Source: Planctomycetaceae bacterium
Lineage (GTDB): Bacteria > Planctomycetota > Planctomycetia > Pirellulales > Pirellulaceae
Direction of reading: 5' to 3'
Assembly: GCA_024642205.1 (NCBI GenBank)
Contig: JAHEBQ010000024.1
Span: 20,656-84,655 of the forward strand
Length of the DNA: 64,000 nucleotides
Position numbers and translations under genes: made by a program. The number at the start of each line of letters is the position of its first letter. Position 1 is the first letter of the stretch. Shown here in pieces: positions 47,761-56,547 of the stretch. Below the pieces are notes generated by a model, which had not been told where the DNA came from, did not search any database, and worked only from the letters and a program-made list of their open reading frames with translations.

Positions 47761-48579
47761 ATGAACCCCTCTCCCGAATCAAAAAAGAAGTCGCGCAAGC
47801 GTGTGACGGTCCCCCAATTGATCGAAAAAAAACGCCGCGGCGAAAAGATCACGATGCTGACTGCGTACGATTACACGATGGCTGCGCTTTTGGACGCTTC
47901 CGGTGTCGACACCCTGCTGGTGGGTGATAGCATGGCGATGGTTGTACAGGGGCATGAAAACACGCTGCCCGTGACACTCGATGAGATCATTTACCATGCC
48001 GAAATGGTGGGGCGGGCAGCCAGTCACGCGCTAGTTGTCGTGGACCTCCCGTTTCCGATCAACCACCAGGGAATCCACGAGGCGGTCAGGGCCTCCGGCC
48101 GAATCTTGAAAGAAACCCGATGCCAGGCAGTCAAGCTTGAAGGTGGAGCCGAGCAGGCGGATGTGATCAAGGCGCTGGTTACGGCCGGGATTCCCGTGAT
48201 GGCTCATGTTGGCTTGCGTCCACAAGCGGTTCATACGATGGGGGGATACAAGGTCCAACGGAATCGTGAGCAGTTGATGCTCGACGCGACGACCGCTCAG
48301 GAAGCCGGTGCGTTTGCAATTGTACTGGAATGCATACCCGCTGAAATTGGAAAGGAACTGAGTGAATCCTTGCAGATTCCCACGATTGGAATCGGAGCAG
48401 GCCCGCATTGTGATGGCCAGGTTCTTGTGATCAACGATCTGTTGGGTCTGACGAGCGGCTATGTTCCAAGTTTCGTCAAGGCCTATGCGAATCTCAAGGA
48501 AACGATTCAAGCTGCCGCTGCCCAATGGTGCAACGAGGTTCGAGAAAACGAGTTTCCTGGTGATGAGCATTCGTTCTGA
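47761..48579 (+). CDS. panB: 3-methyl-2-oxobutanoate hydroxymethyltransferase
   Basis: 272 residues from ATG 47761; an in-frame upstream start is weaker. PanB blocks: KITMLTAYDYTMAALLDASG, DTLLVGDSMAMVVQGHENTL (metal-binding Asp), PFPINHQG, VKLEGGAEQA, GIPVMAHVGLRPQAVHTMGG and PTIGIGAGPHCDGQVLVIND. It transfers a hydroxymethyl group from methylene-THF to 3-methyl-2-oxobutanoate in pantothenate/CoA synthesis. Stand-alone; no panC nearby. Confidence 0.97.
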   Translation: MNPSPESKKKSRKRVTVPQLIEKKRRGEKITMLTAYDYTMAALLDASGVDTLLVGDSMAMVVQGHENTLPVTLDEIIYHAEMVGRAASHALVVVDLPFPINHQGIHEAVRASGRILKETRCQAVKLEGGAEQADVIKALVTAGIPVMAHVGLRPQAVHTMGGYKVQRNREQLMLDATTAQEAGAFAIVLECIPAEIGKELSESLQIPTIGIGAGPHCDGQVLVINDLLGLTSGYVPSFVKAYANLKETIQAAAAQWCNEVRENEFPGDEHSF

Positions 48580-48879
48580 CTTCGGAATGTTCGCAGTTCC
48601 ACAATTCCAATCCGGGCATCCACGACCCAGGAACCATGGTGTGGATCGGCGTCGTGAATTCGAGGAGTACGGCCGATTCCCTGAATGACGCTACCGCATT
48701 TCTTGTTTGGCCTCGACACAACGCATGTTTACGAATGCGCCCGGAAACAAAAGTCGTTTGAGCCGTAGCGAGAAACTGTCATCAAAAACAGTTGTTTGGC
48801 CACATGCGATTTGTTAGAACTAGTGATCGTCCCAAGGCAGTGAAAATCACCGGTAAACTCCAGGAAGGCGACGGCAAGT
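48580..48879. other. Intergenic gap upstream of the large kinase gene
   Basis: 300 bp. An AAGG-type ribosome binding site (GGAAGGCGACGG) precedes the GTG start at 48880. No clear promoter hexamers found. Confidence 0.45.
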
Positions 48880-51800
48880 GTGAAGAGTTTCGATCCCGAC
48901 GATGTGACTCGCGATCAGATCGATGGCGCCATTTCGAAGGATGGCGTTGAAACTTCGGTACTTCCTCAGTCAATCGGGCGTTACCGGATCGAAAGCGTAC
49001 TGGGAAAAGGCGGATTCGGACTCGTATACCTGGCTCGCGACGATGAACTGGACCGATTGGTCGCAATCAAGGTTCCACATGCGGAGCTGATTACCAAGCC
49101 GGCCGATGCAGATGCTTATTTGACGGAAGCACGCATGGTTGCCAGTCTCGATCATCCTGGCATTGTCACCGTACACGATGTCGGTCGTACCGATGAATTC
49201 CCCTGCTACGTTGTCTCGAAATATATTGAAGGCAGCGACCTTTCGACCAAACTCAAACGGAAGCGTCTGACACATCGGGAATCCGCCGAACTTGTGGCCA
49301 CGATCGCCGAAGCCTTGCACTACGCCCACAAACAGGACATCGTGCATCGGGATGTAAAGCCGGGAAACATCCTGATCGGCAAAGACGATCAGCCGTACGT
49401 GGTTGATTTTGGGTTGGCATTGCGGGAAGAGAATATCGGCTCGGGGCCGAGGTACGCAGGTACACCAGCCTACATGTCGCCGGAACAAGCGCGTGGCGAA
49501 GGGCACCGGGTGGACGGGCGCAGCGACGTATTCAGTTTGGGAGTGGTCTTTTACGAATTGCTGGTTGGCCGTCGGCCGTTTCGCGCCGTGACCCATTCAG
49601 AACTCCTCCAGGAGGTAAAAACTTTCGAACCGCGTCCACCGAGGCAATACGATGACCGGATCCCCAAAGAGTTGGAACGGATCTGCCAAAAAGCGATGGC
49701 CAAACGAGTCTCGGACAGGTATTCAACGGCGAAGGACTTCGCCGAAGATCTTCGGCACTTTTTGGCCGAACTGTCCCTGCGCACAAGTGGGACAATGGGT
49801 CCCATGGAATCCGAACTGGACGGTGCCAAGCCCGTGTCAACACCGTCTGGCTCCGTGACCGCGTTTCCATCGTCGCATCAAACAGACTCGTCATCCGACA
49901 GGCACCCAATCAAAATCGTACCCAAAGGCTTGCGTTCGTTTGATGCTCAAGATGCGGACTTTTTTCTGGAACTTCTGCCGGGCCCAAGAGATCGCAAAGG
50001 GCTCCCGGACGGGTTGAGATTCTGGAAATCACGCATTGATGAATTAGATGGCGACAATACGTTTGCGGTAGGGTTGATTTATGGGCCATCTGGCTGCGGC
50101 AAGTCGTCAATGGTCAAGGCAGGGCTTTTGCCATTGCTTGGCGAGGAAGTGAACCCGGTCTATCTTGAGGCAACGCCGGCAGAAACCGAAACCCGGCTGC
50201 TGCATGGACTACGAAAGAGTTGCCCGGATTTGGAACTTCACCTGAACCTCCAGGAATCGCTGGCATCGTTGCGCCAGGGGAGGGGCCTGCCAGTTGGCCG
50301 AAAGGTCCTGATCGTCCTTGACCAGTTCGAGCAATGGCTACACGCGACCAGGGAACATGAAAACTCAGAACTGGTTCAGGCCTTACGGCAATGTGACGGT
50401 GGACGCGTCCAGTGTATTGTTCTGGTTCGGGATGATTTCTGGATGGCCGCAACCCGGTTCATGCGAGAATTGGAGATCAGGCTCGTCGAAGCACAAAACT
50501 CCGCTGCGGTCGATTTGTTTCCGATCCGTCATGCCGAGAAAGTGCTGACGGCATTTGGTCAGGCTTTCGGGTCCCTGCCGGAAAACCTCGGTGACCTCAG
50601 CAAAGAGCAGAAGTCCTTTATCAAACAATCGGTCAACGGTCTGTCCGAGGAAGGCAAGGTGATTTGTGTTCGCTTGGCGCTGTTCGCTGAAATGATGAAA
50701 GGAAAGTCATGGACACTTGCGACGCTCAGGGCCGTCGGCGGAACCCGGGGAATCGGCGTCACTTTCCTGGAAGACACGTTTAGCGCCTCTACGTCACCCC
50801 CCCAACATCGCTACCACCAAAAAGCGGCGCGAGCGGTTCTGAAGGATCTGCTACCCGGATTGGGGACGGACATCAAAGGTTATATGCGCTCCCATGCCGA
50901 GTTGCTGGAAGCCTCCGGTTACGACATCAAAACCAGGGATTTCGATGAACTTATCCGAATCCTCGATAGCGAAATCCGGCTCATTACACCAACTGATCCC
51001 GAAGGAAAAGAGTCCGTCGACGACTCCGTTACGCAAAGCAGTTCGGAGCAGAAGTATTACCAACTAACACACGATTACTTGGTACATTCGCTGCGTGAAT
51101 GGCTGACCGGCAAGCAAAAAGAAACCCTGCGCGGACGGGCAGAATTGAAACTGGCAGAACGTTCCGAAACCTGGAACTCGAAACCGGAAAGCCGGTTCCT
51201 TCCGTCCTGGTGGGAGGACCTAAATATCCGGGTGTTTACCAGCCGGAAAAAATGGACCGACACCGAACAGAAAATGATGAACGCTGCTGGACGACTGCAT
51301 GGGACCTGGTTCGCAGCGGTAATGGTGATTCTCGCGAGCATGATTTTTGGCGGACTGCTGATTCGCAATCACATGTCGGAAACGCGAGCAAAACTGCTTG
51401 TGAACGGATTGGTCCAAGCCCAACTGGACCAAGTTCCGGCAGCGATCGAAAAATTGACCGATTTCCGTAAATGGGCGGATCCCGCGCTGGAAGAAGAGCT
51501 GCAGAAATCTGACCCTGGGTCCAGTGAAAGTCTGAATATCAGCCTGGGATTACTTCCGGTCGATTCCGGGCAACTACCCCATCTCAGGAATCGGCTGCTG
51601 ACCGCAAAACCGGAACAAGTGGCAACGCTCGTTTCCTTGCTGCAAAAACACCAGTGGGAACTGGTTGCTGGCTTGTGGGAGATCGTCGAGGCCCCGAAAC
51701 CGGAACAGCAAAATCAACTTTTGCGTGCGGCAAGCGCCCTGGCTGTTTACGATCCAGACAATCAGGAGAAATGGACGGGAGTGGCGCAGCGAGTCGTTGA

Positions 51801-53367
51801 TACGATGGTCATCGAGAACTCGCTTCACGCGGCTGTTTGGGTGAAAACCCTCGAACCCGTTCGACACGTCCTCCTTCGTCCACTAAACGCGATTTACAAT
51901 GACGTGCATGGCAATCGCCCGCAATCGGAAATCGCATTGGCGACTACCGTGCTGGCGAAATATGCTGCCGAAGACACCGGCACCATGGCGGAATTGATCT
52001 TTGATGCCCGGCCCGAGCAGTTTGCGGAGCTGTTTCATGAATTTGCTGCGAACAGAGAGGAGGCCCTTTCCAAAGTGAACGCCGAACTGAATCGGCGACT
52101 CGGTTCCGATGGAACGGATCTCGAAAAAGAAACATTGGCGCAACGACAAGCCAATGCGGCGATTGCAGCTTTGCGGATGGGTCAAGCGGACGGGGTATGG
52201 CCGTTGCTTAAACATAGTCCGGACCCGAGACTCCGCTCGTGGATCATCAACCGCTTTGCTCTCCTGGACGCGCCCTATGATGCCATTGTGGAGCGATTGG
52301 CGACAGAAACGGATGTTACGATTCGTAGAGCGTTGATTCTGATCCTTGGAAACGCCGCTGATTCCAGTCGATTCGAGCGAGAATCAGTCACCCGGAAGCT
52401 TATCGGCTGGTTCAAAACGGACCCCGACCCGGGCATTCATGGAGCGATCGGTTGGGTTTTGCGGCAATGGGGGCGAGAGGCAGAGTGGACAGAAGCGATC
52501 AAGGCGCTCGCGACTGGCGACAATGTGGAAAAGCGTGACTGGTTTGTAACCGGGACCCAACAACACACAATGACCAAATTGCCTGGTCCAATCGAATTCA
52601 TGATGGGGTCGCCCAGTGATGAATTAGAACGCGCCACGAACGAACAGCTGCATCGAGTGCGAATCGGCCGCAGCTTTGCAATCTCGACGACGGAGGTGAC
52701 CGTCCAACAGTTTCAGGAATTCCTGCGTTCCGCGCCAGGCCTTGAACACACCTATGATGAACCAAAATCTCCCGAGCCCAACTGTCCGCAAACGTCGGTT
52801 ACCTGGTACGAAGCGGCAGCGTTTTGTCGCTGGCTGAGTGAACAGGAGGGTTTCACGGAAGACCAAATGTGCTATCCGGCGATTACCGAGATCAAGGCGG
52901 GCATGCAGATGCCGGAGGATTATCTTAGCCGTACAGGATTTCGTCTTCCCAGTGAAGCCGAGTGGGAGTACGCCTGTCGGGCGCAGGCTTTCACCTCCAG
53001 GTACTATGGCCAAACGGATGAATTATTGGATCAATACGCCTGGTCGACGTCAAATTCCCAACGTCGGACGCAAGGCGTCGGATTGCTCAAACCAAATGAG
53101 TTTGGACTGTTTGACATGCATGGCAATTCCTGGGAATGGTGTCAGGAACGTTTTTTTAGTAATTACGGGAGCGATTTGGATTCGGTTGCGCTGGATCGCG
53201 AAGACACAAAAATGGTCATCGATGCCGATAGCCGACCACAGCGGGGTGGGTCGTTTAACGATTCATTCTCATATTTTCGTTGTGCATTCCGCCCCAACGA
53301 CAAACCGGGAAATCGAAACAACTATATGGGCTTTCGATTCTGTAGAACTTACAACGCCGATCCATGA
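48880..53367 (+). CDS. Giant Ser/Thr kinase with STAND NTPase, TM, HEAT-like region and FGE-like domain
   Basis: 1495 residues from a GTG with AGGAAGG upstream. Order: kinase (about 34-300) with VLGKGGFGLVY, VAIKV (K64), IVHRDVKPGN (D158) and DFG (176-178); a short linker; a STAND-type NTPase (about 350-800) with LIYGPSGCGKSS (Walker A, 402-409) and VLIVLDQFEQW (Walker B, 476-486), plus LVRDDFWMAA; one membrane helix (about 808-828, AAVMVILASMIFGGLLIR); a helical HEAT-like repeat region (about 840-1225); and a formylglycine-enzyme-like domain (about 1231-1490) with GFRLPSEAEWEYACRAQ, LFDMHGNSWEWCQERF and RGGSFNDSFSYFRCAFRP. The FGE cysteine pair is missing. The region after the TM is related to that of the kinase at 25008-28697. 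Confidence 0.93.
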   Translation: MKSFDPDDVTRDQIDGAISKDGVETSVLPQSIGRYRIESVLGKGGFGLVYLARDDELDRLVAIKVPHAELITKPADADAYLTEARMVASLDHPGIVTVHDVGRTDEFPCYVVSKYIEGSDLSTKLKRKRLTHRESAELVATIAEALHYAHKQDIVHRDVKPGNILIGKDDQPYVVDFGLALREENIGSGPRYAGTPAYMSPEQARGEGHRVDGRSDVFSLGVVFYELLVGRRPFRAVTHSELLQEVKTFEPRPPRQYDDRIPKELERICQKAMAKRVSDRYSTAKDFAEDLRHFLAELSLRTSGTMGPMESELDGAKPVSTPSGSVTAFPSSHQTDSSSDRHPIKIVPKGLRSFDAQDADFFLELLPGPRDRKGLPDGLRFWKSRIDELDGDNTFAVGLIYGPSGCGKSSMVKAGLLPLLGEEVNPVYLEATPAETETRLLHGLRKSCPDLELHLNLQESLASLRQGRGLPVGRKVLIVLDQFEQWLHATREHENSELVQALRQCDGGRVQCIVLVRDDFWMAATRFMRELEIRLVEAQNSAAVDLFPIRHAEKVLTAFGQAFGSLPENLGDLSKEQKSFIKQSVNGLSEEGKVICVRLALFAEMMKGKSWTLATLRAVGGTRGIGVTFLEDTFSASTSPPQHRYHQKAARAVLKDLLPGLGTDIKGYMRSHAELLEASGYDIKTRDFDELIRILDSEIRLITPTDPEGKESVDDSVTQSSSEQKYYQLTHDYLVHSLREWLTGKQKETLRGRAELKLAERSETWNSKPESRFLPSWWEDLNIRVFTSRKKWTDTEQKMMNAAGRLHGTWFAAVMVILASMIFGGLLIRNHMSETRAKLLVNGLVQAQLDQVPAAIEKLTDFRKWADPALEEELQKSDPGSSESLNISLGLLPVDSGQLPHLRNRLLTAKPEQVATLVSLLQKHQWELVAGLWEIVEAPKPEQQNQLLRAASALAVYDPDNQEKWTGVAQRVVDTMVIENSLHAAVWVKTLEPVRHVLLRPLNAIYNDVHGNRPQSEIALATTVLAKYAAEDTGTMAELIFDARPEQFAELFHEFAANREEALSKVNAELNRRLGSDGTDLEKETLAQRQANAAIAALRMGQADGVWPLLKHSPDPRLRSWIINRFALLDAPYDAIVERLATETDVTIRRALILILGNAADSSRFERESVTRKLIGWFKTDPDPGIHGAIGWVLRQWGREAEWTEAIKALATGDNVEKRDWFVTGTQQHTMTKLPGPIEFMMGSPSDELERATNEQLHRVRIGRSFAISTTEVTVQQFQEFLRSAPGLEHTYDEPKSPEPNCPQTSVTWYEAAAFCRWLSEQEGFTEDQMCYPAITEIKAGMQMPEDYLSRTGFRLPSEAEWEYACRAQAFTSRYYGQTDELLDQYAWSTSNSQRRTQGVGLLKPNEFGLFDMHGNSWEWCQERFFSNYGSDLDSVALDREDTKMVIDADSRPQRGGSFNDSFSYFRCAFRPNDKPGNRNNYMGFRFCRTYNADP

Positions 53368-53412
53368 CAGACGTTGATTTGGTTGCGACAGCGGTTATTG
53401 GTCGTCAAGGGA

Positions 53413-54765
53413 TCAACCAGCGCCGGTCGTCATCACGGACTCTTTCGAGGCAGGCGACTCAATTTCCACGATGCAACGGGGCAGGGATTGACCGACAGTT
53501 CCTGGGGTACACGATTGCTCCGAGCTGGAGGTCGTCGGAGATTGGGCTTCGCACATGGCCTGGTTCGTTCCATTCATCCTGGCGGAACCCGGGGCAGGCA
53601 ATTCGTCCGCAGGCGGCTGGTTGTGCTTCCGCCATTGTCCGAACCTGGCTTTGAATTTCTGTGTCGCCCTCCAAAGCCGAATCCGGAAGCGCGATAAAAC
53701 TCTCGGACTCTCCCAACCCACGCGGAAATGGATGGTTTCCTGTTTGCCAAATTGTGCCTTCAGAGGATTCGTTCCCAACAGCAGGTTGATTTCGCTGACA
53801 CCTTCTTTCGATTCCTGTTCGTAGGCATAGAGCACCAGCAGTTTTGCCGGCGAGTATTGGCGGAAGTCGTCGTCCATTGCGATCAGCTGGAAGTAGGTTG
53901 CGCCCCGGTTACGATAACAGAGCTGGAATGCGATCAGACGGTCATCGGCGTAGAGCAGGTAATGGCTCAGGGACTGTTTTCTCCGCAATGCATCATCGCA
54001 ATCCCAAAATGCCTTCTTTTGCGAAGGGACCTCGAAAAGCGAATCCCGGTCGATTCCAGCCTGTCGCAATGTCTGTTGCCGGCGGACATGCAACGCTTCG
54101 ATTTCCAGCCGCTGGGTTTGCGTGAGTCTTGCGGTTCTTATAAAGCGGACGTTACGGTGAACTGATTCCAGCTTCTCGCGGCTACGCCGAAAATTCCGAC
54201 GATGTTTCGGAGAAAATGTCTGTCTGTAGGCCTCAAATCCATTTCGTATATCGGTCGCATGACATTTCATCCGTTCTCGTTCGATGAAACAGTCAGGCAC
54301 ATATTCCTTGTACAACTCAATTTCGTCTGGCAGGAAGAGATATCCCAAGTCGACGATATCCCAGTTGTGAGAATGAGTTTTCAGATATTGAACAAAGGCG
54401 GCGATGCAGTCGGGCTTTTCGTGTGGAAGGGCCAGGCATTGCGGAAACGAAACCATCAATGAATTGTTGGTTTCACCGAAATGGTAAATCCGCTTGACCC
54501 CAAATCGCGTCAACTTTTTCTTTTCGCGCATCAACGGTGCCACTCCGACCAGCTCCTGACCCCGAAACGCCAGCAGAAAACAGAATGCCCTGTTTCCACC
54601 ACTTGCGTCGTCCACCAGAACACAGGGACTCAACGACGTCATGTAATCCAGATCAAAATAGAGCGTTTCGGCGCGTTCAAGCGAGTTTAGAAGCGATTGA
54701 TACTGTTCGCGGTACTCAACGAGCGCATCAAGTCGATCGATTTTGGTGACAGTCAGTTGGGACAT
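53413..54765 (-). CDS. BioF2-like / FemAB-like GNAT acyltransferase
   Basis: 450 residues. The N-terminal half carries YFDLDYMTSLSPCVLVDD and LVGVAPLMREKKKLTRFGVK, and the second half has the family block YRQTFSPKHRRNFRRSREKL, then HYLLYADDRLIAFQLCYRNR and YSPAKLLVLYAYEQESKEGV, typical of the CelD/BioF2-like GNAT family. The last ~60 residues are polar and disordered (Ser/Thr/Pro-rich). Such proteins act on cell-envelope or exopolysaccharide precursors in other bacteria, but substrates are mostly unknown. It is the second gene of a minus-strand pair. Confidence 0.85.
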   Translation of the reverse strand: MSQLTVTKIDRLDALVEYREQYQSLLNSLERAETLYFDLDYMTSLSPCVLVDDASGGNRAFCFLLAFRGQELVGVAPLMREKKKLTRFGVKRIYHFGETNNSLMVSFPQCLALPHEKPDCIAAFVQYLKTHSHNWDIVDLGYLFLPDEIELYKEYVPDCFIERERMKCHATDIRNGFEAYRQTFSPKHRRNFRRSREKLESVHRNVRFIRTARLTQTQRLEIEALHVRRQQTLRQAGIDRDSLFEVPSQKKAFWDCDDALRRKQSLSHYLLYADDRLIAFQLCYRNRGATYFQLIAMDDDFRQYSPAKLLVLYAYEQESKEGVSEINLLLGTNPLKAQFGKQETIHFRVGWESPRVLSRFRIRLWRATQKFKARFGQWRKHNQPPADELPAPGSARMNGTNQAMCEAQSPTTSSSEQSCTPGTVGQSLPRCIVEIESPASKESVMTTGAG

Positions 54766-54901
54766 CGCATTGCACCTTGGCCTTGTATCTTTGATGTTTC
54801 TCAGAAAATTCGGTAGCGCAGGGCATCGAGCCCAGGATCACAATCCAACTCCACCGTTCGAATCCGTAAACATGTATCATGTTACTCGTCGCGTCGCGGT
54901 C

Positions 54902-56002
54902 CTACGGACTGGGCGTGGCCTCGCTCAGCAGGTTCACGCAACGGTGTTTCAAAGTTCGAAGAAATCGATAGGTCTGGTTGATGACGGTTGGACCGAGCTG
55001 CCTGGAAACACATCTGACTTTCAGCAACCGCTGCGGTACGGCCCCCCAATAAGGCTTGTAGGATTCGCTTCCCCGCAGGAAGTCAAAGACAGGATACCCT
55101 TGGCCAATCGCTCTCCGGATGGCGTACGCAAAAAGCGTGTGGCCTGGCTCCAGCTTCAATTGGTCGGTTCTTACACCGGATTGGTAAAGCTGCGGTCCTG
55201 TATCGCTGATCAGATATAACTGCGCAACAATCGGTTCCCCAGCCGCATAGCCAACCAGGATTTCGGCGCGTTGCATTTTGCGAAGTGAATCGAGTGCGCT
55301 TTTCAAAAAACGGGTGAACCTGACATCACTGAAAACTCCAGGTTGGCCTTTGCTGACGAATCGTTGTTGGTGTAAATCGACGAGCGCATCAAATGCCGAC
55401 TCGAAATTCAATCCATCAAGTGTTGAGCGTACGACCAACTCACCAACATCCAGTCGCTTTACCGCCTTGCGGACTTTTCGCCGCAGGGATTTATTGGAAC
55501 AACTCAAGAACTGTTCCCAGCTTGCGGGCATACCCAGGACCCACGTCGGCTCCAATTCGCAGGCGTATTGCCAAAACGGCTCTCCACGGATGGGTTGGCC
55601 AATTGACTCCCATACCAACTCATCGGTCGGAACACCCCGAATCCCCTCCAATTCCACCATCCCAATGGAACGAGAGCTCTGGATGTCCGCAACAATCGCA
55701 GCCACAAAATCACTACGTGCCTCGGGCGTTGCGATAATTTCGGCATAGTCGGAACAGGTCGTTCCACTGCCCAGAAAGCGTAATCGCTGCTGACCCATCC
55801 ATCGGTCGATGAAAAACGGGGCGATCCCCAAGATCCGGCCCTCTTGTTCGAAACAATACGTTCGCAGTTCGCCAGAATCACCAAAATTCATCCACCAGGA
55901 CAAATTCCAATCGAAGCTACGCAATGGCTCCTGTGTCAGGCTCTGCCAAGCCGACTTGAGTTCGATCAGCTGTTTCGTCGTTGAAACGATACGAAGAGTC
56001 AT
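54902..56002 (-). CDS. BioF2-like / FemAB-like GNAT acyltransferase
   Basis: 366 residues from ATG 56002 (the frame opens earlier, without signals). Family blocks: FDWNLSWWMNFGDSGELRTY, LGIAPFFIDRWMGQQRLRFL, NKSLRRKVRKAVKRLDVGEL and AEILVGYAAGEPIVAQLYLI, then LEPGHTLFAYAIRRAIGQGY and FDFLRGSESYKPYWG. This is the classical CelD/BioF2-like pattern. It is transcribed before the gene at 53413-54765 (136 bp apart), and divergently from the third member at 56548. Confidence 0.88.
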   Translation of the reverse strand: MTLRIVSTTKQLIELKSAWQSLTQEPLRSFDWNLSWWMNFGDSGELRTYCFEQEGRILGIAPFFIDRWMGQQRLRFLGSGTTCSDYAEIIATPEARSDFVAAIVADIQSSRSIGMVELEGIRGVPTDELVWESIGQPIRGEPFWQYACELEPTWVLGMPASWEQFLSCSNKSLRRKVRKAVKRLDVGELVVRSTLDGLNFESAFDALVDLHQQRFVSKGQPGVFSDVRFTRFLKSALDSLRKMQRAEILVGYAAGEPIVAQLYLISDTGPQLYQSGVRTDQLKLEPGHTLFAYAIRRAIGQGYPVFDFLRGSESYKPYWGAVPQRLLKVRCVSRQLGPTVINQTYRFLRTLKHRCVNLLSEATPSP

Positions 56003-56547
56003 GGTGTGTCGCGGGCCCTTGATCGATGCAACTCCGCTGAAATCCTGCATTGCTTCTGCAGAAGATCTTAACGAAGGGAATAGTCGTGGCGATGTAACGC
56101 CCAACCTTACGTCACGGAAACCGATTCAGTCACGCAAATCCCAAAAATGATCCGGGAGACGATTATCCGTATTATGAGTCGAATGACGATTTGGGCACCG
56201 CCAACTGGATGAACCACCGCCGGCCTGAAGCGGCCCGGCCCCTGCGTACGATTTTCCTGACGCCCTGGCACCGAGTGTGAAGTAGATTCTGAAACGACAT
56301 CCGGCCGTCCGGCCTACGGAATTATCGATCCTTCAGCCTCGTTCCAGAGAATCTTTTTCTGTGTCTTTCCCCCCGCTCCAGCGTGGTGAACTGAATTGAC
56401 GTCCGGTTGTCGCGTCTGCCTGAACCGATGACGGCCAGCGTTGGGGTGGGAACCCAGATTTTTCCGGTTTGGCCGCAAACGCGAACACAAAAATTTCCCA
56501 ACAATTTTCGCAATCAAAATGAACACGTCCGTCTAGATGGCAACTGC
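56003..56547. other. Divergent intergenic region between acyltransferase genes
   Basis: 545 bp between divergent genes. It contains GC-rich self-complementary stretches (around 56220-56240 and 56302-56316) but no clear terminator or promoter. No coding frame is convincing. Confidence 0.45.

Noticed and set aside
48880..53367. True formylglycine-generating enzyme activity for the kinase C-terminus
   Set aside because: The copper-binding cysteine pair near the RGG segment is not present, so I describe the domain as FGE-like only.
56220..56320. GC-rich self-complementary stretches between the acyltransferase genes
   Set aside because: Short and without a T-run or gene end close by, so not called a terminator.
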